Below, in pieces: positions 1-6,217 of a stretch of 9,359 nucleotides of DNA. The translations under genes and the position numbers were made by a program. Each line of letters opens with the position of its first letter. Position 1 is the stretch's first letter. Under the pieces are notes generated by a model, which was not told where the DNA came from, did not search any database, and saw nothing but the letters and a program-made list of their open reading frames with translations. The stretch covers positions 1 through 9,359 of the forward strand of contig JBHASY010000098.1 in assembly GCA_041831635.1 (NCBI GenBank), given 5' to 3'. The stretch comes from Acetoanaerobium sp041831635. Its GTDB lineage: Bacteria > Bacillota > Clostridia > Peptostreptococcales > Filifactoraceae.

Positions 1-67
1 CTTTCAGATAGTTGCCCATCATCTCCCGAAGGGCTGCCTTTTGAGGGGAATCCTTTTTCCTTGCCAT
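1..67 (-). CDS. IS256-family transposase, N-terminal fragment (runs off left edge)
   Basis: Translation from the ATG at 67 leftward gives 22 residues, beginning MARKKDSPQKAALREMMG. This matches the typical start of clostridial IS256-family (mutator-type) DDE transposases, which continue for about 400 residues and catalyse copy-out-paste-in movement through a circular intermediate. No catalytic residue is in view. A GGAGG site at 76-80 on the minus strand sits 8 bases upstream of the ATG and supports this start. The gene is antisense to the phage operon. The family call rests on remembered similarity of a short segment together with the terminal sequence, so the family is likely but the exact element is not identified. 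Confidence 0.75.
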   Translation of the reverse strand, partial: MARKKDSPQKAALREMMGNYLK

Positions 68-75
68 AAAATAAA

Positions 76-114
76 CCTCCAAACTGGTAAGTTCATCTTA
101 CATCAGTTTGAAGG
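76..114 (-). promoter_or_regulatory. Hairpin covering the transposase ribosome binding site
   Basis: Positions 76-86 pair with 104-114 (one mismatch, 79 with 111) and 87-91 pair with 97-101, leaving a 5-base loop at 92-96 and a 2-base bulge at 102-103. On the transposase mRNA the 3' arm contains the GGAGG Shine-Dalgarno, so the folded RNA would block translation. Known elements such as IS10 and IS50 use similar structures to silence transposase translation from transcripts that enter from flanking DNA. Whether this IS does so is inference. Confidence 0.6.
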
Positions 115-139
115 TTTACACAATCTTTGGGATACTCCC

Positions 140-934
140 GGAAAGGTAAGTATAGCTGAAACTACGCCTTTTGTTCTTCCTAAAGGAATGATAGCGTTCT
201 TAAATCAGACAGTAGAGAAGTATCCCGATTTCTTTTTCCTTACCTGCACTGATAACTCGGATGACACTATAAAAAGGCTGTCGAATTGGATAGATACTCA
301 GGAGAAGATGTATTTTGTAACTTCTCAGAGCTTACAAGCTCCAAAACTGGTAAGAAGTGAAAATACAGTCGTGATGTATCATAATGATACTAACGCATAT
401 GTAGCTGAGGGATTAGCAAGTTATCTTACTACGGCAAAGGTCGGTGGAGTTACTGCTAAATTTAAGGAAATAAAGGGAGTGCCGGAGGCTTCTATAACTT
501 CAGTACAGCTTTCAAATCTGCATAAGGCAAACGGATTTACTTATATTGAAAAAATGGGACTGCTTCAGACTACAGAGGGCAAAACAACATCAGGAGAATA
601 TATAGATGTAGTTATGGGAGCTTACTGGATACAGTTTAAGATGCAAGAGGGATTAGCGTATTTAGCTGCCAATACCCCTAAGATAGGCTTTGATAACAAA
701 GGTATATCAAAGATGGTTGCTGTATGTAATGATGTGCTTAGAAGAGCAGCTTTTGAACAAGATATTGTACTTGTTGATAAAGACGACAATGCTAAGTATA
801 TCATCGAATATGTTCCAAGAGAGCTTACAGACCCTAATGATGTGGCAAATAGAAACTACACAGGTATCAAGTGGACTGCTAAACTTGCCGGAGCAATTCA
901 CAAGGCTACAATATCGGGAACGCTTGAATATTAA
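140..934 (+). pseudogene. Tail sheath protein (DUF3383-like), 5' end removed by IS insertion
   Basis: This is the C-terminal 264 residues of a protein resembling the DUF3383 family, which acts as the contractile tail sheath in several myoviruses. Recognisable parts are the central DFFFLTCT segment, where the wall of the sheath fold begins, the VMGAYWIQFKMQEGLAYLAANTPKIG segment in the C-terminal half (conserved in this family), and the terminal IKWTAKLAGAIHKATISGTL strand region typical of sheath C-termini. The frame is intact from the IS junction to the TAA at 932-934 but has no start of its own: the natural N-terminus lay left of the insertion and perhaps 70-100 residues are missing. The frame happens to stay open back into the IS (TTG at 41), giving a chimeric ORF that I do not consider a real gene. 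The tube gene follows 27 bases later, as is usual. An alternative is that the missing 5' part survives on the other side of the IS. Confidence 0.75.
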
Positions 935-961
935 AGCTGGAATTTAAACAGGAGGTAAACT

Positions 962-1369
962 ATGGACGTTTTAACTTATGATCCTTTGAAAGTGACTCTG
1001 GTGGTAGGAACAGTAGCTATAACAGGGTTTGCAGAGGGCAGTATGATAGAGGTGGAGCGAAACGAAGATGCCATCTATCCGTATGTAGGAACTCAAGGAG
1101 AGGTTGCAATAGCTGAAAGTGCAGATAAGACAGGTACTATAAAGATAACTTTAATGCAGACTTCTCCGTCAGTTCAGTATCTTAATACTTTAGCTAAACA
1201 AAAAGGCGATGAAGCGGCTTTTGCCGTTTCTATCGTTAATATGAACACAAATGGAGTATCAGCTTCAGGAACTAAGGCGAGAGTGAAAAAAATGGCAGCT
1301 GAAGCATATGACAAGGAAGTAACTGAAAGAGAATTCGAAATCTTCGTTTCGGATCTTGATATGGTGTAA
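962..1369 (+). CDS. Tail tube protein, DUF3277-like
   Basis: 135 residues, starting at an ATG preceded by a strong AGGAGGT site. The pattern is that of DUF3277 phage structural proteins: an early short beta-rich part (VTLVVGTVAITGFAEGSMIEVERNED), then Y.YVGTQGEVAIAESADKTGTIKITLMQTSPS, then NTLAKQ, and a C-terminal EREFEIFVSDLDMV. These small beta-barrel proteins polymerise into the inner tail tube through which DNA passes. Their usual position directly after a DUF3383 sheath gene matches the order here. Length is normal for the family and nothing is missing. The function follows from family and position; no residue in view is diagnostic by itself. Confidence 0.8.
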   Translation: MDVLTYDPLKVTLVVGTVAITGFAEGSMIEVERNEDAIYPYVGTQGEVAIAESADKTGTIKITLMQTSPSVQYLNTLAKQKGDEAAFAVSIVNMNTNGVSASGTKARVKKMAAEAYDKEVTEREFEIFVSDLDMV

Positions 1370-1479
1370 AGAAGATGGTGCATTGGGATTTTATAATGTA
1401 CTTATTTGTATTTGTTAGTATTGAAATTTTAAGTAAGAGGCTTGATAGCTTGTTTTGTATAAAAAGGTGGGAGGAACTT

Positions 1480-1797
1480 ATGAACATTGATAAAGCGTTT
1501 GGAATAGAGCAAAAGAAAATTACAGTAAGAGGAACACAGTACACACTGCAAAATGTACCTCTGAAGGAATTTTATAAAATGCAGGAAAGATGCAGAGATG
1601 CACATGCAAATCCATTGGCTTCAGAACTTTATGATGAGATTTTTAAAAATGTTATAGTATCTCCGAAGGTTAGTTGGGATAACTATGATGATGTAGATGA
1701 GGTAGAAGAGCTGATGCAAGAAGCTCTTCGATTTCTTAGAAGGAGAGAAAAACCTCAGGCAGATGAAATCGCAGGCAAAGAACAGAGCGAAGAATAA
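1480..1797 (+). CDS. Tail assembly chaperone, short (gpG-like) product
   Basis: 105 residues beginning MNIDKAFGIEQKKITVRGTQYTL. I chose the ATG at 1480 because GGGAGG lies just upstream at 1469-1474; the frame is open back to 1375, but that extension is a hydrophobic stretch unlike a chaperone. The product looks like a gpG/XkdN-type chaperone: a short N-terminal beta part (KKITVRGTQYTLQNVPLKEFYKMQE), helices in the middle (about residues 34-85), and a charged C-terminus ending IAGKEQSEE. Such proteins bind the tape measure protein and recruit tube subunits, and they sit immediately before the tape measure gene, as here. A second frame overlapping its 3' end probably supplies a longer, frameshifted form (next entry). 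A hairpin at 1948-1979 separates the pair from the tape measure gene. Confidence 0.75.
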   Translation: MNIDKAFGIEQKKITVRGTQYTLQNVPLKEFYKMQERCRDAHANPLASELYDEIFKNVIVSPKVSWDNYDDVDEVEELMQEALRFLRRREKPQADEIAGKEQSEE

Positions 1798-1939
1798 CTG
1801 GCTGTTTTGGAGACTTGTTATGGAAGAAAAGATAAGCTTTACTGAAGCTTCTAAAATGTCGGCAGAGCTTATTTTAGAAGCAAATGCCGCACTTGATTTG
1901 TATATTGAGAAGATGAAAAAGGCTGCTAAAACTAAATAA
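1715..1939 (+). CDS. Tail assembly chaperone extension (gpT-like) in a shifted frame
   Basis: This frame is open from 1715 and ends at the TAA at 1937-1939, overlapping the last 83 bases of the short chaperone and lying -2 (equivalently +1) to it. It encodes ...KNNWLFWRLVMEEKISFTEASKMSAEL and then ILEANAALDLYIEKMKKAAKTK. The W-x-x-W-R segment and the helical tail look like the T part of G/GT chaperones, and the aromatic part lies upstream of the only ATG (1820), which suggests it is translated through a frameshift. A candidate slip site is AGAGAAAAACC at 1744-1754: GAA-AAA can re-pair as GAG-AAA after a 2-base backward slip, giving a fusion of about 153 residues. Alternatively the ATG at 1820 (GGAG at 1809-1812) starts a separate 39-residue protein. 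Known cases include lambda (-1) and Mu (-2). Existence of a coding extension is likely; the mechanism is inferred. Confidence 0.65.
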   Translation, partial: CKKLFDFLEGEKNLRQMKSQAKNRAKNNWLFWRLVMEEKISFTEASKMSAELILEANAALDLYIEKMKKAAKTK

Positions 1940-1947
1940 CAGTTATA

Positions 1948-1979
1948 AAAGACATCGGTTATAAATTCGGTGTCTTTTT
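1948..1979 (+). terminator. Terminator-like hairpin between chaperone and tape measure genes
   Basis: AAAGACATCG (1948-1957) pairs along its full length with CGGTGTCTTT (1968-1977), 10 bp including one G-U pair, around a 10-base loop, and five T residues end the structure at 1975-1979. This has the form of a Rho-independent terminator. It stands inside the operon, 30 bases before the tape measure start, so it more likely lowers transcription, or marks an mRNA processing point, than ends the operon. The octamer GTTATAAA occurs at 1942-1949 and again in the loop at 1958-1965. Confidence 0.65.
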
Positions 1980-2009
1980 AAATTTCAAAAAGTTAAGGGG
2001 GAGGGTGAT

Positions 2010-4286
2010 ATGAGCTTAAGAGAACTGGTTTTTGATATAGGGTTTAAGGGAGATGCTACTGCACTTTTAAAAGCTGATAATGCTGTTACAGGGTTTAAAA
2101 ATAATGTAGCAAAAGTAGGAATAGCTGCTGATACTTCTGTAGGGAAAGCTATCAAAGAATTTGAAACTTTAGGAGACAGTATATTTCAAAGCAGTAAGGA
2201 AACTATATCTTTTACTAAAGATATGAAAGATATGATTTCTAAGTCAAAGGTAGTTCAGAATCTTAAGAGTGTAGGAAGTGCCGCTAAAACTCATATCTCC
2301 GATACTTTGACAAATATAGCAAAAACATCTTCAGATAAGATGAATTTAGTGGGTTCATCAATAAAAAATTCACTTGGAAGAGCTTTTCCGGAAACATCAA
2401 GGCATGGAAGAATTACTATAGGTATACTTAACGATTTAAAAAATGCGGGGAAAAGTGCGTTTTCAGCTATAAAGGTACAGGCACAAAAGGCAGTGTCTGC
2501 AAGTCAAAAGCTTTCTAAAGACTTGGAGTTTGCTTCTAAAAAGTTAGATAGTATATCAAATGGAAGTAAAAAAATTGGAGATACTCTTACGACAAGGGTT
2601 TCGCTTCCACTTCTTGCAGCAGGAGGAACTTCGTTTAAGTTTGCATCTGATTTAGAAGAAAATATAGGCAAGACTGAGCAAGTTTTTAAAGAGCAAAGCA
2701 GTGTAGTTATGAATTGGTCAAAATCATCACTGAAAAACTTTGGGATGGCTAGATCTACCGCTCTTGATATGGCATCTCTTTACGGTGATATGGGAACAGG
2801 TATGGGATTAGCTACTAAAGAAGCTGCAAATATGTCTATGAGCCTAACAGGTCTTGCTGCTGATATTTCCTCTTTTAAAAATGTGGGATTAGAACAGTCT
2901 CAAAACGCGCTAAAAGGAATCTACACTGGTGAGACTGAATCACTTAAAAATTTAGGAATAGTAATGACAGAAACTAATCTTTCTGAATATGCTCTAGCTC
3001 AAGGAATAAAGAAAAAAGTATCTGAAATGTCACAAGCTGAAAAAGTGCAGTTGAGATATAACTATGTTATGAATATGACTAAAAATGCACAGGGTGATTT
3101 TGCCAGAACAGGTGGTAATGCTGCAAATCAGATGAGAGGATTTTCTGAGGGAATTAAAGAATTAGCTACGGGTTTTGGAACTGTGCTATTGCCAGTAATT
3201 ACTCCTATGATTCAAAAAGCCAATGAATTTATTGTGAAACTTCAAGAAATGGATGATAGCCAGCGTGAAACTATTTTAAAATTTGCAGGGTTAGCTATTG
3301 CAATCGGACCTGCATTTAAAGCTATATCACTTGTTACAGGTGGACTTAGCAAATTTTCTATGGGCTTATCTTTATTTACAAAAGGATTAGGCTTTATAGG
3401 GAGTATAACGAAAATGGGCAGTGCTATAGCTGTTTTTGGTGCTTCGTTTCTTCCGGTTATCTTGATTATAGGAGCTTTAGTTGTTGCAGGGTATTTGCTG
3501 TATAAAAACTGGGATATTATAAAGGCTAAGGGAACTGAGTTTGTTTCTTCTCTTAAAGAAAAGTTTACTTCTTTTCTTCCGGAGATTAAAAGTACTTGGG
3601 ATAACCTAAAGACTATATTTTTTGCACTCCTTCCTGTATTTTCAGGTGTGCTTTCAGGAATAGGTTCGCAGCTTGGAACTTTTATTACTACAGCTGTTTT
3701 ACTTGTAGGAAATATCATTACTGTTTTTTCAGGGATTACGGATTTTTTAGTAGGAGTTTTTTCAGGAAACTGGAGTATGGCTCTAGATGGAATAAAGAAA
3801 ATATTTTCAGGAACTTTCAAGGCTATTGAAAATATCTTTAAAGGTAGTATAAACTTCCTTATCGGCGGTATAAACGGTTTTATCTCAGCAATAAACGGTA
3901 TTAAACTTCCTAAATTTTTAGGAGGCAAAAATATTTCTATGCCCCTTATTCCTAAGTTTGCAAAAGGTGTAGATAATTTTTCCGGAGGACTCGCTATAGT
4001 TGGAGAAAAAGGTCCGGAGCTTCTAAATCTTCCTGCAGGGTCTTCAGTGACTTCCAATGCTAAAACGCAAAGACTGTTTGACGGCAGTGTATCAAGGCTT
4101 TCAGCAGAGGCACACAAGACTTTTACTACAACAAGTAATGTAAGCAGTAATAAATCCTATGTGTTTTCTCCTAAGATAGAAATGCACACATCATCGGATA
4201 GTCCTGAAGAAGTAGCTGAAATCACTAAAAATAAAATAAAAAATTGGTTTGAAGAATGGATAGACGATTGCGATATAGCATCGTAA
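2010..4286 (+). CDS. Tail tape measure protein (TP901-type core)
   Basis: 758 residues, started by an ATG behind a strong GGGGGAGG site. It sets tail length, fills the tube lumen and leaves ahead of the DNA. Residues 1-210 are Lys/Ser/Ala-rich and probably helical. The segment GIYTGETESLKNLGIVMTET from residue 303 matches the core signature of TP901-type tape measure proteins. Hydrophobic stretches occur near 478-498 (LPVILIIGALVVAGYLLY) and in 537-588, plausible membrane-inserting segments. The C-terminal GEKGPELLNLPAGSSV (665-680) is the short motif common near the end of Gram-positive tape measures. No lysozyme, peptidase or SLT domain is visible, so cell-wall cutting must come from elsewhere. 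With the usual rule of about 0.15 nm per residue, the tail would be near 110 nm. The opposite-strand frame at 3242-4117 is a shadow. Confidence 0.93.
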   Translation: MSLRELVFDIGFKGDATALLKADNAVTGFKNNVAKVGIAADTSVGKAIKEFETLGDSIFQSSKETISFTKDMKDMISKSKVVQNLKSVGSAAKTHISDTLTNIAKTSSDKMNLVGSSIKNSLGRAFPETSRHGRITIGILNDLKNAGKSAFSAIKVQAQKAVSASQKLSKDLEFASKKLDSISNGSKKIGDTLTTRVSLPLLAAGGTSFKFASDLEENIGKTEQVFKEQSSVVMNWSKSSLKNFGMARSTALDMASLYGDMGTGMGLATKEAANMSMSLTGLAADISSFKNVGLEQSQNALKGIYTGETESLKNLGIVMTETNLSEYALAQGIKKKVSEMSQAEKVQLRYNYVMNMTKNAQGDFARTGGNAANQMRGFSEGIKELATGFGTVLLPVITPMIQKANEFIVKLQEMDDSQRETILKFAGLAIAIGPAFKAISLVTGGLSKFSMGLSLFTKGLGFIGSITKMGSAIAVFGASFLPVILIIGALVVAGYLLYKNWDIIKAKGTEFVSSLKEKFTSFLPEIKSTWDNLKTIFFALLPVFSGVLSGIGSQLGTFITTAVLLVGNIITVFSGITDFLVGVFSGNWSMALDGIKKIFSGTFKAIENIFKGSINFLIGGINGFISAINGIKLPKFLGGKNISMPLIPKFAKGVDNFSGGLAIVGEKGPELLNLPAGSSVTSNAKTQRLFDGSVSRLSAEAHKTFTTTSNVSSNKSYVFSPKIEMHTSSDSPEEVAEITKNKIKNWFEEWIDDCDIAS

Positions 4287-4351
4287 CAAAACCGGCAAAT
4301 TCTGTCTTTTATGCCCCACAGTGGCTGATAGAAAGAATAAGTATAGGTTAA
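4256..4351 (+). CDS. Possible 31-residue ORF overlapping the tape measure 3' end
   Basis: The ATG at 4256 lies inside the last tape measure codons in another frame and reads MDRRLRYSIVTKPANSVFYA then PQWLIERISIG, ending at the TAA at 4349-4351. The amino acid pattern looks protein-like (basic start, aromatic and hydrophobic second half) and the overlap would allow translational coupling. The ribosome binding site is poor (GAAG only). I do not recognise a family. It could be a small real tail protein, the decayed start of a longer gene that once stood here, or chance. Without it, the stretch 4287-4439 would be non-coding. Confidence 0.3.
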   Translation: MDRRLRYSIVTKPANSVFYAPQWLIERISIG

Positions 4352-4388
4352 AGTAAGCAGTAAGAAGTACAAAATAAATTTATATATC

Positions 4389-4439
4389 AGGAAAGGAAAA
4401 GGGCATATCCTTTAATGATATGTCCTTAAAATTCAAATT
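4389..4439 (+). promoter_or_regulatory. Leader hairpin between a Shine-Dalgarno-like run and the 4440 start codon
   Basis: AAGGGCATATC (4399-4409) pairs with GATATGTCCTT (4417-4427), 11 bp with one G-U pair and a 7-base loop. The purine run AGGAAAGG (4389-4396) is directly 5' of the stem, and no Shine-Dalgarno exists in the 12 A/T-rich bases between the stem and the ATG at 4440. In linear distance the purine run is 43 bases from the ATG, but folding would leave about 14. There is no T-run, so it does not look like a terminator. A stem that brings a distant site near the start is known from phage T4 gene 38; its role here is inference. Confidence 0.5.
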
Positions 4440-5075
4440 ATGGGAAAATTAAGTAAGATAGGAGATGTCGAGTTTTCAGCAACTACGACAGAAGATGTTA
4501 CTTACGAAAATGAAGTGACGGACAGACCTGTGGAAGAACTTGGGTATATTTCAGACCACGTAAAACAAAAGCCCGTGAAATTCAGTATTTCAGGAGTTGT
4601 TACAGGAGAAGACGCATATAGCAGACTTAAAATGCTAAGAAAGTACTGCAAGGGAAAGCAGGTATATATCTACTACGGCAGAAACATCTTTGCAAATGTA
4701 GTTATAGAGTCGCTTTCTACTTCACACGCAGGAAATATCAGAAACGGCTTTTCGTTTAAAATTGACTGCAAAATAATAAAGCAGGCTGTATCTAAACAGG
4801 TAGTAATAGCAGGAGAAGATCCTGCAAGCAGTGATGAAAGTAAGAATAAACAGCCAGTATCGAATCAAATACAAAAAACTAAGAGCAAAGGAAAGATAGT
4901 TTCTGTAAGTAAAAAAGTCGATAATCAAAAGCACGACAAATACAAAGTTAAGGAATCAAAGTGTGCCACTGAGTATGCTTCTTTTAGAAATCCGTCTTCG
5001 TCTAAGACAAAAACAAAGGAAAAATTAAATTACTTTAACCCTGATAATAACAAATCAGGTACTACGAAGTATTAA
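4440..5075 (+). CDS. Dit-like baseplate/distal tail protein
   Basis: 211 residues. The first 120 or so (IGDVEFSATTTEDVTYENEV, then VKQKPVKFSISGVVTGEDAYSRLKMLRKYC, then YYGRNIFANVVIESLSTSHAGNIRNGFSFKIDC) have the beta-rich pattern of the N-terminal domain of Dit-like proteins. Those form the ring joining the tail tube to the baseplate hub. From about residue 123 the sequence becomes low in complexity, rich in Lys, Ser, Asn and Gln, and probably disordered, with no recognisable LysM or SH3 domain. The family call comes from pattern and position (after the tape measure, before hub genes). The start has no adjacent Shine-Dalgarno; in-frame extension upstream is blocked by TGA at 4416-4418, so 4440 is the only ATG that fits. 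Confidence 0.65.
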   Translation: MGKLSKIGDVEFSATTTEDVTYENEVTDRPVEELGYISDHVKQKPVKFSISGVVTGEDAYSRLKMLRKYCKGKQVYIYYGRNIFANVVIESLSTSHAGNIRNGFSFKIDCKIIKQAVSKQVVIAGEDPASSDESKNKQPVSNQIQKTKSKGKIVSVSKKVDNQKHDKYKVKESKCATEYASFRNPSSSKTKTKEKLNYFNPDNNKSGTTKY

Positions 5076-5100
5076 AAATTAAAAAAACGGAGACAAAGCT

Positions 5101-5445
5101 ATGAATTTAAACGAAATCAGCTATATAAAAATTGAAAAGCAAAATATCCCATACAGCTTTACTTTTGATTACAAAGAAAAAATATTTGAGTTTGAAATCA
5201 GATACAACTCTGAATATGACTTTTTTACAGTAGATTTATATCTTTTGGAGAATGAAAATAAGATTACTTTGATGTTAGGAGAAAAGCTTATGTATGCTCA
5301 GATGCTGTTTCAAAGTATTTATTACAAAAATATCGACACTCCTATGTTTTTATTGTGGGATTTTTCGGGAAACAGCAAAAGAGTAGGATACGATGATATC
5401 GACAACATTTATTTGGTGGTGATGGAAGATGAAACTCTGGAATAG
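5101..5445 (+). CDS. Small baseplate plug-like protein
   Basis: 114 residues, ATG preceded by GGAG at 5089-5092. The protein is beta-rich and acidic: YSFTFDYKEKIFEFEIRYNS, then FFTVDLYLLENENKITLMLGEKLMYAQMLF, ending PMFLLWDFSGNSKRVGYDDID followed by a short hydrophobic strand. This layout resembles the small baseplate plug proteins found next to hub genes in simple myoviruses (Pam3 gp18 type), which are thought to close the hub. Its stop overlaps the hub start by 17 bases, implying coupled translation and matched amounts. The name is provisional and rests on size, pattern and place. Confidence 0.55.
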   Translation: MNLNEISYIKIEKQNIPYSFTFDYKEKIFEFEIRYNSEYDFFTVDLYLLENENKITLMLGEKLMYAQMLFQSIYYKNIDTPMFLLWDFSGNSKRVGYDDIDNIYLVVMEDETLE

Positions 5446-6217
5446 ACAGGCAAGGCTTATTATCGGTGGGAAAATGTACAGTAGTGATGATATAGACATT
5501 GAGTTTAATGTACCTTTTTCGACAGAAAAAGAACCTGATATGGCAGAAATAAGTATATTTAATCTTTCGCCCGAAAGCATTTCATCTATACAAAAAGGAA
5601 CTAAGGTAGTGCTTATGGCAGGATATGCAAATGATATAGGAATGCTGTGCTGTGGGCAGGTAGGAAAGTTTTCTACTACTATAGAAAATGTAGATAAAAA
5701 AACTACTGTAAAGCTTGCAAGTGCTATAATCCCTTGGCAACAAGAAAAAATTCATAAGACTTATGCAGAAAATACCACATCTAAAGAGATTCTAACAGAT
5801 CTTGTTTCAATATTCGGTGTGAGCATAGGGGAGATGACACCTGTAAAAAATGTAACTTACGCAAAAGGACGTACTGTATCGGGAAGAGTGCAAGATGTTA
5901 TTAAGTCAATAACCAGAGAAACTGAAAGTAAGTTTTATATAGATAAAGACAGGGTCTATGTAAGACCTTATGACAAGGGAACTCAGACGGGATTTTTACT
6001 TTCTGGCGAGACGGGGCTGCTTGCAAGTCCTGAAAAAATGGAAGTTTCAGAGGGCGACAGAAAAAGCAGGCAAGGCTGGAAAGTAAAATGCTTACTTAAT
6101 CACAATATATCGGTAGACTCTATTATAGTTTTAAAGTCTAAGACTATATCAGGAACTTTCAGGGTAGTAAAAGGTGTGCATACCGGTGAATGGGTTACCG
6201 AGATGGAGGTAGTTTGA
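5429..6217 (+). CDS. Baseplate hub protein (gp27/gpD-like)
   Basis: 262 residues starting inside the end of the previous gene. The N-terminal part (RQARLIIGGKMYSSDDIDIEFNVPFSTEKEPDMAEISIFNLSPESI) followed by KGTKVVLMAGYANDIGMLCCGQVGKF is characteristic of hub proteins of the gp27/gpD group: two tube-like beta domains that form the trimer ring at the tail end. Later parts include EILTDLVSIFGVSIGEM, RTVSGRVQDVIKSITRETESKFYIDKDRVYVRP, and a C-terminal RKSRQGWKVKCLLNHNISVDSIIVLKS strand set that returns to a barrel. It is shorter than P2 gpD, as in compact tails. It ends TGA at 6215-6217, sharing one base with the next start. Confidence 0.8.
   Translation: MKLWNRQARLIIGGKMYSSDDIDIEFNVPFSTEKEPDMAEISIFNLSPESISSIQKGTKVVLMAGYANDIGMLCCGQVGKFSTTIENVDKKTTVKLASAIIPWQQEKIHKTYAENTTSKEILTDLVSIFGVSIGEMTPVKNVTYAKGRTVSGRVQDVIKSITRETESKFYIDKDRVYVRPYDKGTQTGFLLSGETGLLASPEKMEVSEGDRKSRQGWKVKCLLNHNISVDSIIVLKSKTISGTFRVVKGVHTGEWVTEMEVV

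Larger units (their letters stand above)
1..139 (-). mobile_element. Left (5') end of an IS256-family insertion sequence, rest outside window
   Basis: The segment reads leftward and carries the first codons of a transposase (start at 67), its ribosome binding site and an upstream terminal sequence. Read on the minus strand from about 139, the tip is GGGAGTATCCCAAAGATTGTG, which has the look of IS256-family terminal repeats (GGG...TCCCAAA..TTGTGTAAA). Rightward of 139 the sequence immediately becomes sheath coding sequence, so I place the junction at 139/140, uncertain by a base or two. IS256 elements usually duplicate 8-9 bp of target; the copy visible here would be GGAAAGGT (140-147), and its partner should lie beyond the other IS end, outside the window. 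The transposase part is about half G+C, clearly richer than the phage genes, consistent with a separate origin. Confidence 0.8.

Noticed and set aside
41..934. Single chimeric ORF starting at TTG 41 and running through the sheath remnant
   Set aside because: Its first 33 codons are antisense to the transposase start and the IS end; there is no ribosome site before the TTG. The fused frame is a by-product of the insertion.
1392..1397. Perfect TATAAT, possible -10 promoter element before the chaperone
   Set aside because: No TTGACA-like -35 lies at 16-18 bases and such hexamers are frequent by chance in A+T-rich DNA.
1375..1479. 35-residue hydrophobic N-terminal extension of the chaperone
   Set aside because: A strong GGGAGG site directly precedes ATG 1480 and the extension resembles no chaperone; it is open intergenic sequence.
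3242..4117. 291-codon open frame on the minus strand
   Set aside because: Fully inside the tape measure gene, no ribosome site, Pro/Phe/Ile-rich composition typical of the complement of a Gly/Lys/Asn-rich coding strand.
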